A stretch of DNA of 64,000 nt from Lachnospiraceae bacterium (GTDB lineage: Bacteria > Bacillota > Clostridia > Lachnospirales > Lachnospiraceae), in the NCBI GenBank assembly GCA_022845895.1, contig AP025573.1:3258501-3322500 (forward strand), written 5' to 3'. The position numbers and the translations under genes were made by a program. The notes under the pieces were generated by a model. The model did not search any database, was not told the origin of the DNA, and worked only from the letters and a program-made list of their open reading frames with translations. The first letter of the stretch is position 1; each line of letters begins with the position of its first letter. This document shows positions 16,269 to 24,278 of the stretch, in pieces.

Positions 16269-17597
16269 TTAATTTTCTTTTTTCCACCCTTTTTTATACC
16301 GTATAAACAGGCCAATAGTCAGGATGAGTGTTAAGCTTTCTGCCAAAGTCGGACTCCACCATATGCCGCTTCCTTCAAACAGAGCAGTCAGCAGTCCAAG
16401 GCTCAGTACGAGCATGACGATGCTTCTGGCCACCGATATCGCCATGGCTGATACCGGCTTCTCTACTGCTGTAAAATAACCGCCAATCACGATATTATAG
16501 CCTGCTACGAGGAAGGACAGCACGAAGATGCACATTACATGTACGGAATAAGCGCTCAGCTGTGTGAGTTCTTTTGCTACGAACATTCCTACTATCCCCC
16601 TGGCCCCGATGACGCTGCCGGCTGTGAAGGCGACAGATACGACTACTGTTGCCATTATTCCATACCGCATCAGCTTCCGGCAGCGGTCAATTCGTTTCTG
16701 CCCGTAATAGTAGCTAATCAAAGGCTGGTACCCTTGTGCAATTCCGACCATGGACATGATAGCGATAGAATTTACGTATGAAATAATCGTATAACTTACG
16801 AGGGCGTCCTCATTCAGGTAATGTAGTATTGCCTGGTTGAACAGGAAGATGATCAGCCCCGTCGACAGCTCCGTGATACCGGACGGCAGCCCGTTCTTGA
16901 ATTCTCTCCATACAAGCGGCAGGTCCATCTTGAACTTCTGGAATTTGATGGTTCCTTTCCCCGCCAGAAAATGCATCAGATACAGACCGATGAGCGCTAC
17001 ATTAGACAGGCCCGTAGCAAGAGCCGCACCGCTGATTCCCATGCCCCATTCCATAACCATGAAGTAATCCAGCACTACGTTCATGAGCGATCCGGTCGCC
17101 ACGATGATGGTCGCACGCTTTGGATATCCGTCTGTCTTGATTAACGTCTCAAAGGAGTATGCCAGGATAAACAGCCCGGAGAACGGCGCAAGCGTTCCGA
17201 GATAATCCAGTACGTACTCCCGGTTGTGGGCCGTAGCCCCCAGGAAATCCGCGAACCGCTCCAGATTCAGCATCACTGCTGCTGTGACAATGATAGAAAG
17301 GATACAAAGCAGCACGATATTCTGTGTAAAGACCTCATTTGCCCGTTTGATATTCTTTTCCCCGAGCATAATCGCTACCACAGTAGATGTACCTACCGCA
17401 AATAAAATAGATATCGCAAACAGCGCCATCACATAAGGCATAGATATATTAACCGCAGTCAGTGCCACCTCCGATACCCCTCTCGCGACGAAGATGCCGT
17501 CTACCATCGTATAAAGCGCAAAAACCCACTGCGCTACGATAGATGGTATGATAAATCTTATAAAATCACTTTTCAGCGATTTGCCTTCCAATCTCAT
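16269..17597 (-). CDS. MATE family efflux transporter
   Basis: A 442-residue protein with about twelve membrane helices and the two-fold MATE architecture. The N-half begins LKSDFIRFIIPSIVAQWVFA and shows VDGIFVARGVSEVALTAVNI; the C-half shows GIAQGYQPLISYYYGQKRI, typical of MATE drug/cation antiporters. ATG 17597 follows AAGGAGAG; a TTG two codons earlier is not needed. A MerR-type promoter with a 19-base spacer lies at 17635-17665, and the divergent MerR/GyrI-like regulator is adjacent. Together they form a BmrR-like drug-sensing efflux unit. The substrate is not determinable. Confidence 0.9.
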   Translation of the reverse strand: MRLEGKSLKSDFIRFIIPSIVAQWVFALYTMVDGIFVARGVSEVALTAVNISMPYVMALFAISILFAVGTSTVVAIMLGEKNIKRANEVFTQNIVLLCILSIIVTAAVMLNLERFADFLGATAHNREYVLDYLGTLAPFSGLFILAYSFETLIKTDGYPKRATIIVATGSLMNVVLDYFMVMEWGMGISGAALATGLSNVALIGLYLMHFLAGKGTIKFQKFKMDLPLVWREFKNGLPSGITELSTGLIIFLFNQAILHYLNEDALVSYTIISYVNSIAIMSMVGIAQGYQPLISYYYGQKRIDRCRKLMRYGIMATVVVSVAFTAGSVIGARGIVGMFVAKELTQLSAYSVHVMCIFVLSFLVAGYNIVIGGYFTAVEKPVSAMAISVARSIVMLVLSLGLLTALFEGSGIWWSPTLAESLTLILTIGLFIRYKKGWKKEN

Positions 17598-17634
17598 AAT
17601 CAATCTCTCCTTAATTCTTTTACCTTGTATTTAT

Positions 17635-17665
17635 AGATTAAACCTTGGTATAATACTAAGGTCAA
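17635..17665 (-). promoter_or_regulatory. MerR-type promoter/operator of the MATE gene
   Basis: On the minus strand TTGACC (17665-17660) and TAATCT (17640-17635) are separated by 19 bases, the over-long spacer that MerR-family activators need to unwind. The spacer holds a near-perfect dyad, ACCTTGGTA and TACTAAGGT. This strongly suggests activation by the neighbouring MerR protein. Confidence 0.85.
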
Positions 17666-17672
17666 GGGTTTA

Positions 17673-17730
17673 TTTGGGGACGTAACATAATTCAAAAGGA
17701 TCACGTCCCAAATTAACAATTGCCCTGTAC
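17673..17730. repeat. Dispersed GGGACGT hairpin repeat, copy 1
   Basis: GGGACGT (17677-17683) pairs with ACGTCCC (17703-17709); the inner sequence is closely similar to the copy at 23948 (about 28 of 34 positions). A tail reading AATTAACAATTGCCCTGTAC resembles the tail of the copy at 61369. It lies between the MATE promoter and the merR-type start codon. Confidence 0.7.
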
Positions 17731-17751
17731 CTAAATGAGGAGAAGGTCTTT

Positions 17752-18549
17752 ATGAAGCATTATTATCGCATCGGCGAAATTTCACAATTATACAATATCG
17801 GCCCGGATTCTTTGCGTTATTATGAGAAGCTTGGGATTCTAAAGCCTCACAGGGGGGAGAATGATTACCGCATGTATCATATCCATGACCTGTGGCGGCT
17901 GAATGTTATCAGGGATCTGCGGGAGCTTGGTTTTTCTATGGAGCGCATCCGGGAATATCTGGACAACCGGAGCCTGTCCACCACGGAAACTATGCTGCAG
18001 GAGGAGCTTATTATCATCCGGGAGCGTATGAAGTCCCTGGAAACGTTGCAGTCGAATATCGAAGACCGTCTGGAAATTATACGGGACGCGATAAGACAGC
18101 CAATCGGAGTGATTGAAGAAAAGACACTGCCTGCACGGCGGTGCCACACGATACACGCCGGTTACAGCCAAGACGAGGAGATGGATATGCTTATCAAGCA
18201 GCTTCTGAATAAGAACAAGGATAAGCTTTATATCATCGGGAATAACCGGATCGGTTCTGTCATCCCTGTAGACAGCGCCGCCGCGGGCAATTACAGGAAC
18301 TATACTGATGTCTTTATCATTGACAAAAGCGGGGAAGATGTTATCGAACCAGGTAATTATCTCTCTGTCAGCTATCGGGGCGACTGTGCTCAGAATGCCG
18401 ACTATATCCCGAAGCTTCTGGCATATGCAAGAGAGCACGGCTACAGCCTCCAGGGTCCGTTCCTGGAACTGCTCTGGACAGATATACATCAGGCATCCGA
18501 AGAAAAGGAGCACATTACGGAACTTCAGATCAGAGCAGGCCACAGATGA
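17752..18549 (+). CDS. MerR family regulator with GyrI-like effector domain
   Basis: A 265-residue BmrR-like protein. The N-terminal MerR winged HTH (YRIGEISQLYNIGPDSLRYY, LGILKPHR) is followed by a long dimerisation helix (~75-120) and a C-terminal GyrI-like ligand domain (~130-255). GAGGAGAAGG precedes the ATG. It is divergent from the MATE exporter and is expected to activate it at the 19-base-spaced promoter when a lipophilic cation or drug binds. Family certain, ligand unknown. Confidence 0.92.
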   Translation: MKHYYRIGEISQLYNIGPDSLRYYEKLGILKPHRGENDYRMYHIHDLWRLNVIRDLRELGFSMERIREYLDNRSLSTTETMLQEELIIIRERMKSLETLQSNIEDRLEIIRDAIRQPIGVIEEKTLPARRCHTIHAGYSQDEEMDMLIKQLLNKNKDKLYIIGNNRIGSVIPVDSAAAGNYRNYTDVFIIDKSGEDVIEPGNYLSVSYRGDCAQNADYIPKLLAYAREHGYSLQGPFLELLWTDIHQASEEKEHITELQIRAGHR

Positions 18550-18567
18550 CCACGGCTGACATAAAAG

Positions 18568-18601
18568 GCCGCCGGGGAAGTAATCTTCTTCTGCCGGCGG
18601 C
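18568..18601. terminator. Bidirectional terminator between merR-type gene and dapL
   Basis: GCCGCCGG (18568-18575) pairs with CCGGCGGC (18594-18601). On the plus strand TTTCTCTTAT follows; on the minus strand CTTTTAT follows. The flanking genes converge. Confidence 0.75.
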
Positions 18602-18640
18602 TTTCTCTTATACGTTCCATTTTCTTTCACATTCTAAGCT

Positions 18641-19855
18641 CTATATCTCTTGGATCCTCCTGAGCGCGGCAACCGTATTTTCATAAGAACCAAATGCCGT
18701 CAGGCGAAAATACCCTTCACCGCTTGGACCAAATCCGGAACCCGGCGTGCCGACTACACCTGCCCGTTCCAGCAGATAGTCAAAAAACTCCCATGAAGTC
18801 ATGCCTTTTGGTGTCTCCAGCCATATATACGGTGCATTTACTCCACCGGACACACTATATCCTGCGCTTTTCAACCCCTCATAGATAATAGCGGCATTTT
18901 TCATATAGTATGCTACCTGTTCTTTAAGCTGTGATTGACCCGCATCTGAATAAACCGCCGCCCCTGCCCTCTGGACAATATATGGCGCTCCGTTATATTT
19001 AGTCCCATGCCGCCGTGCCCACAGCGAATGAAGCATGACATCCCCGCATTTCAAATCTTTTGGTACCACAGCTGCGCCCAGGCGGACTCCTGTGAAACCG
19101 GCATTCTTCGAAAAGCTGCGCAGCTCTATCGCACACGTTCTGGCCCCTTCACATTCATAAATCGTGTGGGGCACATCTTCTTCAGAAATATAAGCCTCAT
19201 ACGCAGCATCATATATAATCACAGCCCCGTTCTTATTGGCATAATCTACCCATTCCTGTAGCTGAGGCTTCGTGACCGTGGCACCGGTCGGATTGTTCGG
19301 GAAGCAGAGATAGATGATATCCGGCACCTCCTTTGGCAGCTCAGGCGCAAAATTGGTCTCCTTCGTACATGGCATATAGATGATATTGCTCCACGTCTCT
19401 GTATTTGTATCATAAGTGCCGGTCCGCCCGGCCATCACATTCGTGTCCACATAGACAGGATAGACAGGGTCACACACAGCTATCCTGTTATCCTTTGCAA
19501 AGATTTCCTGGATATTTCCCGAATCGCACTTTGCCCCGTCCGAGATAAATATCTCGTCCGCTTTAATGTCGCACCCTTTGGCCACATAATCATTTAAAGC
19601 CATCGCATTTCTCAGAAACTCGTACCCCAGATCCGGTGCATAACCGTGAAATGTCTCTTCATGCGCCATCTCGTCCACCGCACCGTGAAGGGCATCGATG
19701 ATGGACGGCACCAGCGGCCGGGTCACGTCTCCGATTCCGAGCCGTATGATAGAGCTGTCCGGATGAGCTGCCTGGAAGGCTGCCACCTTCTTGCCGATAG
19801 TAGAGAACAGATAGCTGCCCGGCAGCTTCAAGTAGTCTTCATTTATTTTAAACAT
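18641..19855 (-). CDS. dapL: LL-diaminopimelate aminotransferase
   Basis: A 404-residue class I/II PLP aminotransferase. It converts tetrahydrodipicolinate directly to LL-diaminopimelate, bypassing the succinylase/acetylase branch of lysine and peptidoglycan synthesis. Diagnostic stretches are the N-terminus INEDYLKLPGSYLFSTIGKK, LGIGDVTRPL, ISDGAKCDSGNIQ, CFPNNPTG and the PLP-lysine region ELRSFSKNAGFTGVRLG. Length is as expected. AAGGAGG precedes the ATG. dapF lies just downstream on the same strand, so consecutive steps are encoded together. Confidence 0.96.
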   Translation of the reverse strand: MFKINEDYLKLPGSYLFSTIGKKVAAFQAAHPDSSIIRLGIGDVTRPLVPSIIDALHGAVDEMAHEETFHGYAPDLGYEFLRNAMALNDYVAKGCDIKADEIFISDGAKCDSGNIQEIFAKDNRIAVCDPVYPVYVDTNVMAGRTGTYDTNTETWSNIIYMPCTKETNFAPELPKEVPDIIYLCFPNNPTGATVTKPQLQEWVDYANKNGAVIIYDAAYEAYISEEDVPHTIYECEGARTCAIELRSFSKNAGFTGVRLGAAVVPKDLKCGDVMLHSLWARRHGTKYNGAPYIVQRAGAAVYSDAGQSQLKEQVAYYMKNAAIIYEGLKSAGYSVSGGVNAPYIWLETPKGMTSWEFFDYLLERAGVVGTPGSGFGPSGEGYFRLTAFGSYENTVAALRRIQEI

Positions 19856-19890
19856 CTACGTTCCTCCTTGTTATCAATACTATAATGCCG

Positions 19891-19912
19891 GGGTCAAAAG
19901 GTATTTTGACCC
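19891..19912. repeat. GGGTCAAAAGG inverted-repeat element, copy 1
   Basis: GGGTCAAAA (19891-19899) and TTTTGACCC (19904-19912) are exact inverted repeats. The element recurs in opposite orientation at 25501 with two changes. It separates dapL and dapF. Confidence 0.7.
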
Positions 19913-19919
19913 ATGATAC

Positions 19920-20753
19920 CTATATGTCTATCTCGCCGTCATATACAACTGTGGCAGGTCCTGTCATATACACCTTGTCCGATTCACGGTCCCACCGGAT
20001 CATCAGGTCGCCGCCCAGCAGCTTTACCGTAATCTCATCTTCCGTATAGCCGTTCAGTATGCTCGCCACCGCCACCGCACATGCTCCGGTACCGCACGCG
20101 AGGGTCTCGCCGGAACCACGCTCCCACACGCGCATTTCCACTGTAGTCCTGTCAATCACATGGGCGAATTCCGTATTGATGCGCTTCGGAAAGCGTTCAT
20201 GGCTTTCGAACTTCGGACCTGTCTTTTCCATATCCAGTCCGTTCAGATCATCCACATATATTACAATGTGAGGGTTCCCCATAGATACACCTGTCATCCG
20301 GTACTCTGTCCCGTCTACGATGACAGCCTCATCGATAACAGAATCACCTGCAGATACGATTGGTATCTGCCCTGGATCAAGTATCGGCTTTCCCATATCC
20401 ACTTTGACAAGCACGGCCTTCCCGTCCTCCACGGTCAGATCCAGATACTTGATGCCGCCAAGCGTATCTACAGAGATGCTCGTCTTGTCTGTAAGCCCGT
20501 AGTCGTACACGTATTTTGCCACGCACCGGATACCATTCCCGCACATCTCTCCCCGGGAACCGTCGGCATTATACATCTCCATCTCAAAGTCGGCAGCTTC
20601 TGAAGGCTTAATCATAATAAGCCCGTCAGAGCCTACCCCGAAGTGCCGGTCACTTACGTATCTGGCCGTTTCCGGAGGATTTGCGATTCTTTCTTCAAAA
20701 CAGTTCACATACACGTAATCATTTCCGAGCCCATGCATTTTTGTAAATCTCAT
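19920..20753 (-). CDS. dapF: Diaminopimelate epimerase
   Basis: A 277-residue enzyme interconverting LL- and meso-diaminopimelate. The catalytic cysteines are in EMCGNGIRC and LACGTGACA, and the N-terminus MRFTKMHGLGNDYVYVN is typical. ATG 20753 follows AGAGGAAT; the seven-codon upstream extension is not used. It is downstream of the ANTAR and glnA genes and upstream of dapL on the same strand, linking nitrogen assimilation and DAP synthesis. Confidence 0.96.
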   Translation of the reverse strand: MRFTKMHGLGNDYVYVNCFEERIANPPETARYVSDRHFGVGSDGLIMIKPSEAADFEMEMYNADGSRGEMCGNGIRCVAKYVYDYGLTDKTSISVDTLGGIKYLDLTVEDGKAVLVKVDMGKPILDPGQIPIVSAGDSVIDEAVIVDGTEYRMTGVSMGNPHIVIYVDDLNGLDMEKTGPKFESHERFPKRINTEFAHVIDRTTVEMRVWERGSGETLACGTGACAVAVASILNGYTEDEITVKLLGGDLMIRWDRESDKVYMTGPATVVYDGEIDI

Positions 20754-20777
20754 ATTATTCCTCTCTTTCCACAACTG

Positions 20778-21326
20778 CTATTCCGACATGATGCTCAATA
20801 CCATCTCTGCCGTCTCCACCATATTCGTTCCGCTGTCCATGCTGCTTTTCTGCAGATATCTGTGTGCTTCCCCTTCTGACATGTTGTTGCGTTCCATCAG
20901 AAGCTGTTTTGCCTTTTGGATAACCTCCTGCTGAACCGGGCTCCGTCCCTTTTTTTCCTGCTTCCTCTTCCTTCTCCTGCGGTCCATGTTCTGAAGCATC
21001 ATCTCCACCGTATTCATCAGGTCGTAAACCTTAATCGGCATGTTCAGCCCCACGACCCCTTCCGCAAGTCCGCTGCTCCATTTGTCAGGAGACGCTATTA
21101 ACAGCATCTCAAAATCATCAGGAAGATATTCACGAAGTTCCGAATACAGCATATCTTTCAGCTTATATCCGCACACGACAATGCCTTCGTCAACCGTATC
21201 CGCATAGTTCATAGCCTGTGCCCCAGTAGTGCATACCCCGGTGACGGCCATGCCTTCGCGGGCTAACAGGTTACGGATATTGGCGGCATTGTCCTTATTC
21301 GGAAATACAACAATTATACCAACCAA
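20778..21326 (-). CDS. ANTAR-domain regulator with degenerate receiver
   Basis: A 182-residue protein starting with TTG at 21326, seven bases after GGAGG. Residues 1-~115 resemble a response-regulator receiver, but the third strand reads GIVVCGYKL with no phospho-acceptor Asp. The C-terminal ANTAR helices (IQKAKQLLMERNNMSEGEAH, RYLQKSSMD) bind nascent RNA and prevent termination. It lies directly downstream of glnA. Known ANTAR proteins control nitrogen genes (NasR, EutV, AmiR), so control of the glnA leader is plausible. Signal input without phosphorylation is inferred. Confidence 0.88.
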   Translation of the reverse strand: MVGIIVVFPNKDNAANIRNLLAREGMAVTGVCTTGAQAMNYADTVDEGIVVCGYKLKDMLYSELREYLPDDFEMLLIASPDKWSSGLAEGVVGLNMPIKVYDLMNTVEMMLQNMDRRRRKRKQEKKGRSPVQQEVIQKAKQLLMERNNMSEGEAHRYLQKSSMDSGTNMVETAEMVLSIMSE

Positions 21327-21372
21327 ACTGACACCTCCTGTATGCGTTTCTACTGGTCATGACAGGCAGGTA

Positions 21373-22704
21373 TCAGATTCTGTGCAGATATTTTTCTATC
21401 TCCCACTCTGTGACCTGTCCACGGTAATCCCTGTACTCTTCTGTCTTAGCTTTGATAAGCTTTTCAGATAGGTCTTCTCCTAGCACTCCTTGTATGAAGG
21501 CATCTTGTTCAAATGCACGGACTGCTTCCAGAAGGCTTCCAGGCAGCGAATCGATACCGGCTTCCTTTCTCTGTGCCTCCGTCATCTTGTATATATTGCA
21601 GTCAACGCTCTGAGGCGGCATAATCTCATTGTGTATGCCATCCATTCCTGCCGCCAGGCAGACGGACAGGGCAAGGTATGGATTAGCCGAAGGATCCGGG
21701 CTTCTGAGCTCCACTCTCATATCGCCGTCCCGCGCCGCCGGTATGCGTATGAGCGGCGTTCGGTTCTTCGCCGACCATGCAATATACGCCGGTGCTTCAT
21801 AGCCGGGCACAAGTCTTTTATAAGAATTGACGGCAGGGTTGGTAATAAAGCTGATTGCCTTAATGTGCTTTATGATGCCCCCTACAAAATGATACGCTTC
21901 TCTGCTCAGCCCCTTTTCATCCTCGGGGTCTGAAAACACATTGATTCCGTCCCTGTGAAGCGACATGTTAAGGTGCATGCCCGAACCGTTCGTTCCGTAT
22001 TTCGGCTTTGGCATAAATGTGGCATGCAGGCCATGGCGCTTAGCAATGGTCTTGACGACCAGCTTGAATGTCATGATATTATCTGCCGTCGTCAACGCTT
22101 CATCATATTTGAAATCTATCTCATGCTGTGCCGGGGCCATCTCATGGTGGGAGGCTTCTATCTCAAATCCCATATCCTCAAGCGTGAGCACCATGTCTCT
22201 GCGGGCATTCTCGCCCAGATCAAGAGGGCCCAGATCAAAGTATCCGGCACACTCATGCGTGAGCGTAGTCGGCAGTCCGTCATCATCCGTGTGGAACAGG
22301 AAGAACTCACATTCGGGCCCTACATTGAGCTCGTAGCCTTCCTCCCGGACCTCGCCCACTACTTGCTGCAATATGAAGCGCGGGTCGCTTTCAAATGCAG
22401 TTTTGTCTGCCTTGTATACATCACAGATCAGCCTCGCCACTTTACCTTGCTGCGGCCTCCAGGGAAATATAGCAAAGGTACTCAAGTCCGGACGCAGGTA
22501 CATATCTGAATCCTCCACATCTGCAAAGCCATCGATAGCCGAGCCATCGAACATACAGCCGCCGTCGAGCGCTTTTTCAAGCTGGCTTACCGTAACCGCT
22601 ACATTTTTCAATGTACCAAAGATATCGGTAAACTGAAGGCGTATAAATCCCACGTCCTCGTCACGGACCATTTTCAAAATGTCCTCTCTTGTGTAATTAT
22701 TCAT
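21373..22704 (-). CDS. glnA: Type I glutamine synthetase
   Basis: A 443-residue GSI. It makes glutamine from glutamate, ammonia and ATP. Visible hallmarks are CMFDGSAIDGF, GPECEFFLF, HHEMAPAQHEIDF, NGSGMHLNMS, and the glutamate-flap/active-site region KNRTPLIRIPA. There is no adenylylation loop typical of proteobacterial GSI-beta. Three in-frame ATGs follow AAGGAGGG; the third (22704) or second (22707) gives the best spacing. It is upstream of the ANTAR regulator and preceded by two hairpins. Confidence 0.97.
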   Translation of the reverse strand: MNNYTREDILKMVRDEDVGFIRLQFTDIFGTLKNVAVTVSQLEKALDGGCMFDGSAIDGFADVEDSDMYLRPDLSTFAIFPWRPQQGKVARLICDVYKADKTAFESDPRFILQQVVGEVREEGYELNVGPECEFFLFHTDDDGLPTTLTHECAGYFDLGPLDLGENARRDMVLTLEDMGFEIEASHHEMAPAQHEIDFKYDEALTTADNIMTFKLVVKTIAKRHGLHATFMPKPKYGTNGSGMHLNMSLHRDGINVFSDPEDEKGLSREAYHFVGGIIKHIKAISFITNPAVNSYKRLVPGYEAPAYIAWSAKNRTPLIRIPAARDGDMRVELRSPDPSANPYLALSVCLAAGMDGIHNEIMPPQSVDCNIYKMTEAQRKEAGIDSLPGSLLEAVRAFEQDAFIQGVLGEDLSEKLIKAKTEEYRDYRGQVTEWEIEKYLHRI

Positions 22705-22782
22705 CATCATTTCCCTCCTTACTACGTTTATGTAGCATTTAAGAATGTTTAGCATGTATATTTATGCACTTTTATGTATAAT

Positions 22783-22875
22783 CAAAGGCGTTCCCATATT
22801 TGTGAAAACGCCTTTGTCTTATACAATATAAAATTATAAATAGTAAATGGCACTTTGTCAACGTGCCAAAGTGCC
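22783..22875 (-). promoter_or_regulatory. Two-hairpin leader upstream of glnA
   Basis: GGCACTTTG (22849-22857) pairs with CAAAGTGCC (22867-22875), 9 bp. CAAAGGCGTT (22783-22792) pairs with AACGCCTTTG (22807-22816), 10 bp. On the minus strand these are tandem stem-loops between a small gene and glnA. The first may end the small gene's transcript. Tandem hairpins are the form of ANTAR antitermination targets, but the loops are 9 and 14 nt rather than the usual six. Confidence 0.5.
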
Positions 22876-22896
22876 GAACATTGCCATAAATACAAT

Positions 22897-23106
22897 CTAA
22901 TCTTCGTCATCCAGCCAATAGTCATCGTCAAGCTCGTTATATACGTTTCCATTATTATTACCGCAGCTGATGCCTTTCTTGACCGGCGACAGCAAGAAGC
23001 CTTTCACGACGCCGATGAGGATACAGCATATTATGAGCAGCACCTTTTCCGCCGGTGTCCAGTCCCGCTTGAAAAATTCCCTGACCGCTTCCCAAATGTT
23101 TCTCAT
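22897..23106 (-). CDS. Small single-pass membrane protein, unknown
   Basis: A 69-residue protein with a strong ribosome site (AAGGAGGAAGAAGG) before ATG 23106. It has an amphipathic start (MRNIWEAVREFFKRDWTPAEK), one membrane helix (VLLIICCILIGVVKGFLLSP), and a strongly acidic tail (ELDDDYWLDDED). I do not recognise a family. It precedes glnA on the same strand and is separated from it by the two-hairpin leader. Confidence 0.75.
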   Translation of the reverse strand: MRNIWEAVREFFKRDWTPAEKVLLIICCILIGVVKGFLLSPVKKGISCGNNNGNVYNELDDDYWLDDED

Positions 23107-23299
23107 CCTTCTTCCTCCTTATATTATCTATACTCCAAGTGAATATGTTCCCTGTTCCTATTATATGCCATTTACCTGCAATTCTCAAGCACGTAATCTA
23201 AAATATCTGAAGATTGAAAAAAGCACTCCGCTTTGTTACAATAAGCATATATCATGTCTGACTATATTCTAATTCATGGACAGAAAGGTGCGAAGAGTT

Positions 23300-23944
23300 A
23301 TGGGAATTGCTATACCAATCGAGACGAGTGCACGCCATATGCACATCAGCGAGGCTGATTTTAAGATTCTATTCGGAGAGGACAAGGCCCTGTCATATAA
23401 AGCTCCTTTAAGCCAGCCGGGGCAGTATGTGTCCAATGAGCGAGTCACCGTCAAGGGCCCGAAAGGCAGTTTTGAAAACATAGCAGTGCTTGGGCCTTAC
23501 CGCCGCGAGACACAGGTGGAGATCTCCATGACCGACTCCCGGAAGCTCGGCGTGCCCGGGATAATCCGACAGTCCGGAGACACGCAGGGCACTCCCGGGT
23601 GTACGCTCATCGGTCCGAAGGGTACGCTTAAGCTCGAACAAGGCGTCATCGTCGCCAAACGCCACATCCATATGACACCTGTCCAGGCCGGCCAGCTGAA
23701 CGTCCAGGACAATGATGAGGTATTTGTCATCATGGAAAGCTATGAACGTTCGCTCATCTTCGCGGATGTCGTCGTACGCGTAAGCCCTGACTTTGCGCTT
23801 GCCATGCACGTAGATACCGACGAAGCCAATGCTTTTGCCAATGAAAACAATCCAACCGGGGTCATCCTGACGCTCTTCGGCGGCAGGACGTATAACCTGC
23901 AGAAATGGGCAGAAGAGCTCCAAAGCGGTATTCATCGCTTATAA
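23300..23944 (+). CDS. pduL: PduL-type phosphate acyltransferase
   Basis: A 214-residue PduL-family phosphotransacylase, which exchanges acyl-CoA and acyl-phosphate. The two zinc-binding His motifs are seen in SARHMHIS and VAKRHIHMTP, and the DTQGTPGC region is typical. ATG 23300 is preferred over the in-frame ATG at 23276, which lacks a ribosome site. It is a lone gene with no microcompartment shell or aldehyde dehydrogenase nearby, so a role as housekeeping phosphotransacetylase for acetyl-CoA to acetyl-phosphate is likely. Confidence 0.9.
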   Translation: MGIAIPIETSARHMHISEADFKILFGEDKALSYKAPLSQPGQYVSNERVTVKGPKGSFENIAVLGPYRRETQVEISMTDSRKLGVPGIIRQSGDTQGTPGCTLIGPKGTLKLEQGVIVAKRHIHMTPVQAGQLNVQDNDEVFVIMESYERSLIFADVVVRVSPDFALAMHVDTDEANAFANENNPTGVILTLFGGRTYNLQKWAEELQSGIHRL

Positions 23945-23947
23945 AAA

Positions 23948-23980
23948 GGGACGTAACCAGATTGAAAAAGATCACGTCCC
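23948..23980. repeat. Dispersed GGGACGT hairpin repeat, copy 2
   Basis: GGGACGT (23948-23954) pairs with ACGTCCC (23974-23980). It lies between the convergent pduL and TM1266-type genes, where it can act as a bidirectional terminator. It shares most of its loop with the copy at 17677. Confidence 0.7.
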
Positions 23981-23994
23981 AGTTCACACAATAT

Positions 23995-24240
23995 TCACAA
24001 TTTTGCTGTCAGCGTCTTGGCGGTGACACCTGGCTGCATTCCGAGCTTGCCGGAGAGCGCGCTTGTCACATCGCCAGGGGCGTCCAACACCACGCTTATG
24101 ATGGACACGCCCCGGTCACGGTAAGGAATCCCCATCCGTCCCACGATATACTCCCGGAATTCGTGCAGCAGCTCATTAATGGCTGTCACGGATTCTTCTT
24201 CTTTTATGATTATGCTGATTACGGATACTCTGTTGTCCAT
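23995..24240 (-). CDS. TM1266-type iron-only hydrogenase system regulator (ACT-like)
   Basis: An 81-residue small ACT-fold protein. It begins VSVISIIIKEEESVTAINEL and shows GRMGIPYRDRGVSIISVVLD, the pattern of the TM1266/hydrogenase-system putative regulator family found in anaerobes with [FeFe] hydrogenase. AGAGGAAGAG precedes the ATG. It is 38 bases upstream of nothing but downstream of fprA on the same strand, so the pair may be one redox-related operon. Its biochemical role is not established. Confidence 0.8.
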   Translation of the reverse strand: MDNRVSVISIIIKEEESVTAINELLHEFREYIVGRMGIPYRDRGVSIISVVLDAPGDVTSALSGKLGMQPGVTAKTLTAKL

Positions 24241-24278
24241 ATGTCTCTTCCTCTGATTTTCTCTTGCCAGCTGAATGC

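Noticed and set aside
22711..22896. T-box or glutamine riboswitch before glnA
   Set aside because: No T-box sequence or glutamine-riboswitch motif is visible; only two simple hairpins.
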